8,369 nt of DNA from Lysobacteraceae bacterium (lineage in GTDB: Bacteria; Pseudomonadota; Gammaproteobacteria; Xanthomonadales; Xanthomonadaceae). Below are positions 7,801-8,369 of this stretch, one piece after another. The position numbers and the translations under genes were made by a program. The DNA is taken from NCBI GenBank assembly GCA_027483745.1, contig JAIXTZ010000102.1, positions 1 to 8,369 of the forward strand, given 5' to 3'. The notes under the pieces are model-generated. The model had not been told where the DNA came from. It ran no database searches and saw nothing but the letters and a program-made list of their open reading frames with translations. Each line of letters begins with the position of its first letter. The first letter of the stretch is position 1.

Positions 7801-8134
7801 AACTTCGGCCGAGCCGCGTGGCGATGAAGTCGGCGAGCGAGGTGCTGTTGAGCTCGCGTGCGAGGCGGAACAGCTTCAGCAGGATGGGGAAGGCCAGCGC
7901 GTAAAGGAGCAGCGTGCCGAGGAAGGTGGGCGTCAGCGCCCAGCCGGAATCGCGCGCCTGCTGCACCGTGCCGAAGAAGGTCCAGCTGGTGCAGTACACC
8001 GCCAGCGACAGCGAGAACACCACGCCCCAATGCTTCGACAGCGCCTGCGGATGGCGTTCGCCCCACACGGCCGTGCCAAACAGCAGGCCCAGCCACAGCA
8101 CCGCGGCCAGCAGCACGCCCCATTCGTTCAACAT
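4814..8134 (-). CDS. Hybrid sensor histidine kinase with SLC5 symporter-like domain (CrbS/MxtR-CbrA type)
   Basis: This is an inner-membrane kinase of 1106 residues. Residues 1 to about 502 are highly hydrophobic, with roughly 12-13 membrane segments, and carry the sodium:solute symporter pattern (SWTFFGTV near 51-57, then an SGW motif). A STAC-like helical segment follows (about 515-572), then PAS (about 602-712; QGISVVDRDLRLVVWNRRY) and a coiled coil (713-750). HisKA has phospho-acceptor H761 in SHDLTQPLHAARLF. The ATPase has N875, the G1 box DSGIGIAP (903-910) and GQGLGLGLAI (927-936). After an Ala/Thr-rich linker (971-984) comes a C-terminal receiver with D995, D997, phospho-acceptor D1039, S1068 and K1089. 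All catalytic residues are intact. The architecture is that of CrbS/MxtR and CbrA, where the SLC5 part senses or carries the ligand. The NarL-type neighbour favours a CrbS-like pairing; CbrB, the CbrA partner, is NtrC-type. The start gives a TM segment at residues 5-23 and has a GAGGA site. It probably forms an operon with the depolymerase 37 bases upstream. The ligand is unknown. Confidence 0.95.
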   Translation of the reverse strand: MLNEWGVLLAAVLWLGLLFGTAVWGERHPQALSKHWGVVFSLSLAVYCTSWTFFGTVQQARDSGWALTPTFLGTLLLYALAFPILLKLFRLARELNSTSLADFIATRLGRSSALAATVTAIAVIGMVPYLALQLKAVAMSHGLVTRGSDLAAPPEQDSALYVAIALGAFAMLFGTRRASAVEHNRGLVLAMAAESLLKLAAMLGLGLWLLMRPGGWSDTPLPVVEGGTDGFPALVLLGALAMLTLPHQFHVGIVEARDEGHLRTARWLFPLYLVLIALPVLPLAMAGEATLGALGVPADLYVLALPLADGAPGMALLAFLGGLSAATGMLILATLTLSVMIGNHWITPLRLRGGWHAGDSDLRGVVLRQRRFAIAAVLALAWGYSRVLGDDGALADLGALSFSGLGTLAPAVGFALWRPQTPPWAVIVGLVAGFLTWAWVLLPGVAEPMGFTLIDQHSAPFGWAWLSPQGLFGLGGWSPLSRGVAASLLVGTALPLLLASWRGAADDRRDGPLDVAAVKRLASRFLATDRLDAALRDAPATGLLPVAQLARVERELAAVVGASSARLLLDALRQPSGPAPEQVAELVDEATQGLRFNQQLLEVALEHMSQGISVVDRDLRLVVWNRRYREIFGYPDDLLQVGLPVAALVEHNLRRGLTGDIDVARGLEQRLAHMRAGTPYLSERRIGGAVIEIRGEPMPGGGFVATFTDVTVFRSSEDALRRDAETLEARVDERTRELVEAKAEAERANQAKTRFLAAVSHDLTQPLHAARLFTDALAQRSEDAGVGPQVARIAGALESAEDLLGGLLDISRLDAGGLAAQPVDLPLQPLLDGLAREAGVMAEAKGLSLRCVPTTAWVRSDPQLLRRVLQNFLANAVRYTSRGGIVLGVRRRGRGALAIEVWDSGIGIAPEQQRLVFEEFRRLQRGGQGLGLGLAIADRLARLLDAPLALRSRPGRGSVFSITLARVAPRATATATAAPTADATPDLPLRVLVVDNDTLVLDATRQLLEGWGATVRTASTPDDALRAASALSPQAWVLDFHLDDGATGDVLHQALALRHPRGAGIIVSADHGETVRQAVLAVGATPLTKPLKPLRLKSLLAAMARG
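5204..5221 (-). repeat. Three tandem GGCGGT hexamers in the kinase linker
   Basis: Three perfect copies of GGCGGT lie back to back, with imperfect relatives on both sides (about 5186-5225). On the coding strand they read as alternating Thr-Ala codons in the flexible linker between ATPase and receiver domains. Copy number could change in steps of two residues without shifting the frame. Confidence 0.45.
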
Positions 8135-8143
8135 GCGGGCCCG

Positions 8144-8148
8144 TCCTC
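8144..8148 (-). promoter_or_regulatory. Ribosome binding site of the hybrid kinase
   Basis: The minus strand reads GAGGA, then 9 bases, then the ATG at 8134. It is the only recognisable Shine-Dalgarno sequence ahead of the four complete genes. It supports this start and suits a gene translated from within a longer mRNA. Confidence 0.45.
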
Positions 8149-8149
8149 G

Positions 8150-8164
8150 CGCCGCGTCGCGGCG
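8150..8164. other. GC palindrome between depolymerase stop and kinase ribosome site
   Basis: CGCCGCG (8150-8156) and CGCGGCG (8158-8164) are exact inverted repeats around a single base. As RNA this gives a 6-bp stem with a 3-base loop. It lies directly upstream of the kinase ribosome site within the 37-base gap. It could lower read-through into the kinase gene, tune its translation or bind a regulator; there is no U-tract. Confidence 0.28.
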
Positions 8165-8171
8165 TCGGCGC

Positions 8172-8369
8172 TCAGCGCGTGCCAGCGAGGCGGTCGAGCA
8201 CCGCCGCGACGAAGCGGATCTGCCCGCCGGTCTTCAGGTCGTAGTCGGCGCCGCCGTAGCCCCACCAGTCCCAGCATGCTTTCGGATTCAGCGGCATGTA
8301 GCTCGATTGCGTCTGAGGATAGACCACGACGACGCGATGCACGTCGGCCCAGCGGTTGAAGCCGGCCTC
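8172..8369 (-). CDS. Poly(3-hydroxybutyrate) depolymerase, C-terminal end
   Basis: Only the last 65 residues are in the window; the gene enters from the right edge. They read GFNRWADVHRVVVVYPQT (fragment 3-20), then NPKACWDWWGYGGADYDLK (28-46), and end IRFVAAVLDRLAGTR. The pairing of a GYN/GFN-x-WAD segment, VVxYPQT and a NPxxCWDWWGY block close to the C-terminus matches secreted PHB depolymerases of the single-domain type (Penicillium funiculosum PhaZ and bacterial relatives), whose catalytic Ser, Asp and His lie in the part not seen here. The protein stops about 27 residues after the CWDWWGY block, so it has no C-terminal linker or separate PHB-binding domain. Role: it would hydrolyse extracellular PHB to oligomers for the oligomer hydrolase. 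The kinase follows 37 bases downstream on the same strand. The family call is good, but an esterase acting on another polyester cannot be excluded from this fragment. Confidence 0.8.
   Translation of the reverse strand, partial: EAGFNRWADVHRVVVVYPQTQSSYMPLNPKACWDWWGYGGADYDLKTGGQIRFVAAVLDRLAGTR

Noticed and set aside
4922..8359. Two long plus-strand frames (4922-6568 and 6728-8359) antisense to the kinase
   Set aside because: They are composition-driven mirrors of a well-supported gene, rich in Arg, Gln, His and Gly, with no domain or initiation signal.
1..8369. CRISPR arrays, tRNA or rRNA genes, insertion sequences, attachment sites, phage or toxin-antitoxin genes
   Set aside because: None was seen on reading both strands. 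The window is almost entirely filled by six recognisable protein genes and has no spaced repeats or transposase motifs.

Overview
The window is very GC-rich (about 70 percent by eye) and densely coded, and every gap is under 100 bases. Gene content and protein similarity recalled from memory suggest a proteobacterium. A gammaproteobacterium of the Xanthomonadales/Lysobacterales type is favoured, but Burkholderiales is not excluded: the sequence holds no phylogenetic marker beyond ClpB, so this is inference.

Layout from left to right. (1) The C-terminal 494 residues of the disaggregase ClpB lie on the plus strand, running in from the left edge. (2) A 10-bp GC hairpin follows. It serves as a convergent terminator and overlaps the 3' end of the next gene. 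(3) A secreted D-(-)-3-hydroxybutyrate oligomer hydrolase is on the minus strand. (4) An 85-bp divergent intergenic region carries overlapping palindromes. (5) 3-hydroxybutyrate dehydrogenase (bdhA) is on the plus strand, followed after 17 bases by (6) a NarL/LuxR-type response regulator. (7) A 1106-residue hybrid sensor kinase is convergent to the regulator on the minus strand. Its N-terminal half is an SLC5 sodium/solute-symporter-like membrane domain, followed by STAC, PAS, HisKA, HATPase and a receiver domain. (8) At the right edge, just upstream of the kinase and on the same strand, is the C-terminal end of an extracellular poly(3-hydroxybutyrate) (PHB) depolymerase.

Apart from clpB, the genes make sense as one locus for scavenging PHB or 3-hydroxybutyrate. 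The depolymerase breaks the polymer into oligomers, the oligomer hydrolase releases monomers, and BdhA oxidises 3-hydroxybutyrate to acetoacetate. The transporter-like kinase and its NarL-type partner resemble the CrbS/CrbR (MxtR/ErdR) system that controls acetate use in Vibrio and Pseudomonas. Finding such a pair interleaved with PHB-degradation genes suggests that it senses, and perhaps imports, 3-hydroxybutyrate or a related short carboxylate. This is the most interesting hypothesis in the window and it is an inference.

At the DNA level, the starts of the oligomer hydrolase, bdhA and the regulator lack a Shine-Dalgarno sequence. They share a near-identical block that places a -10-like hexamer exactly 6 bases before ATG, which hints at leaderless transcripts. 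The kinase, by contrast, sits downstream in a likely operon and has a GAGGA ribosome site.
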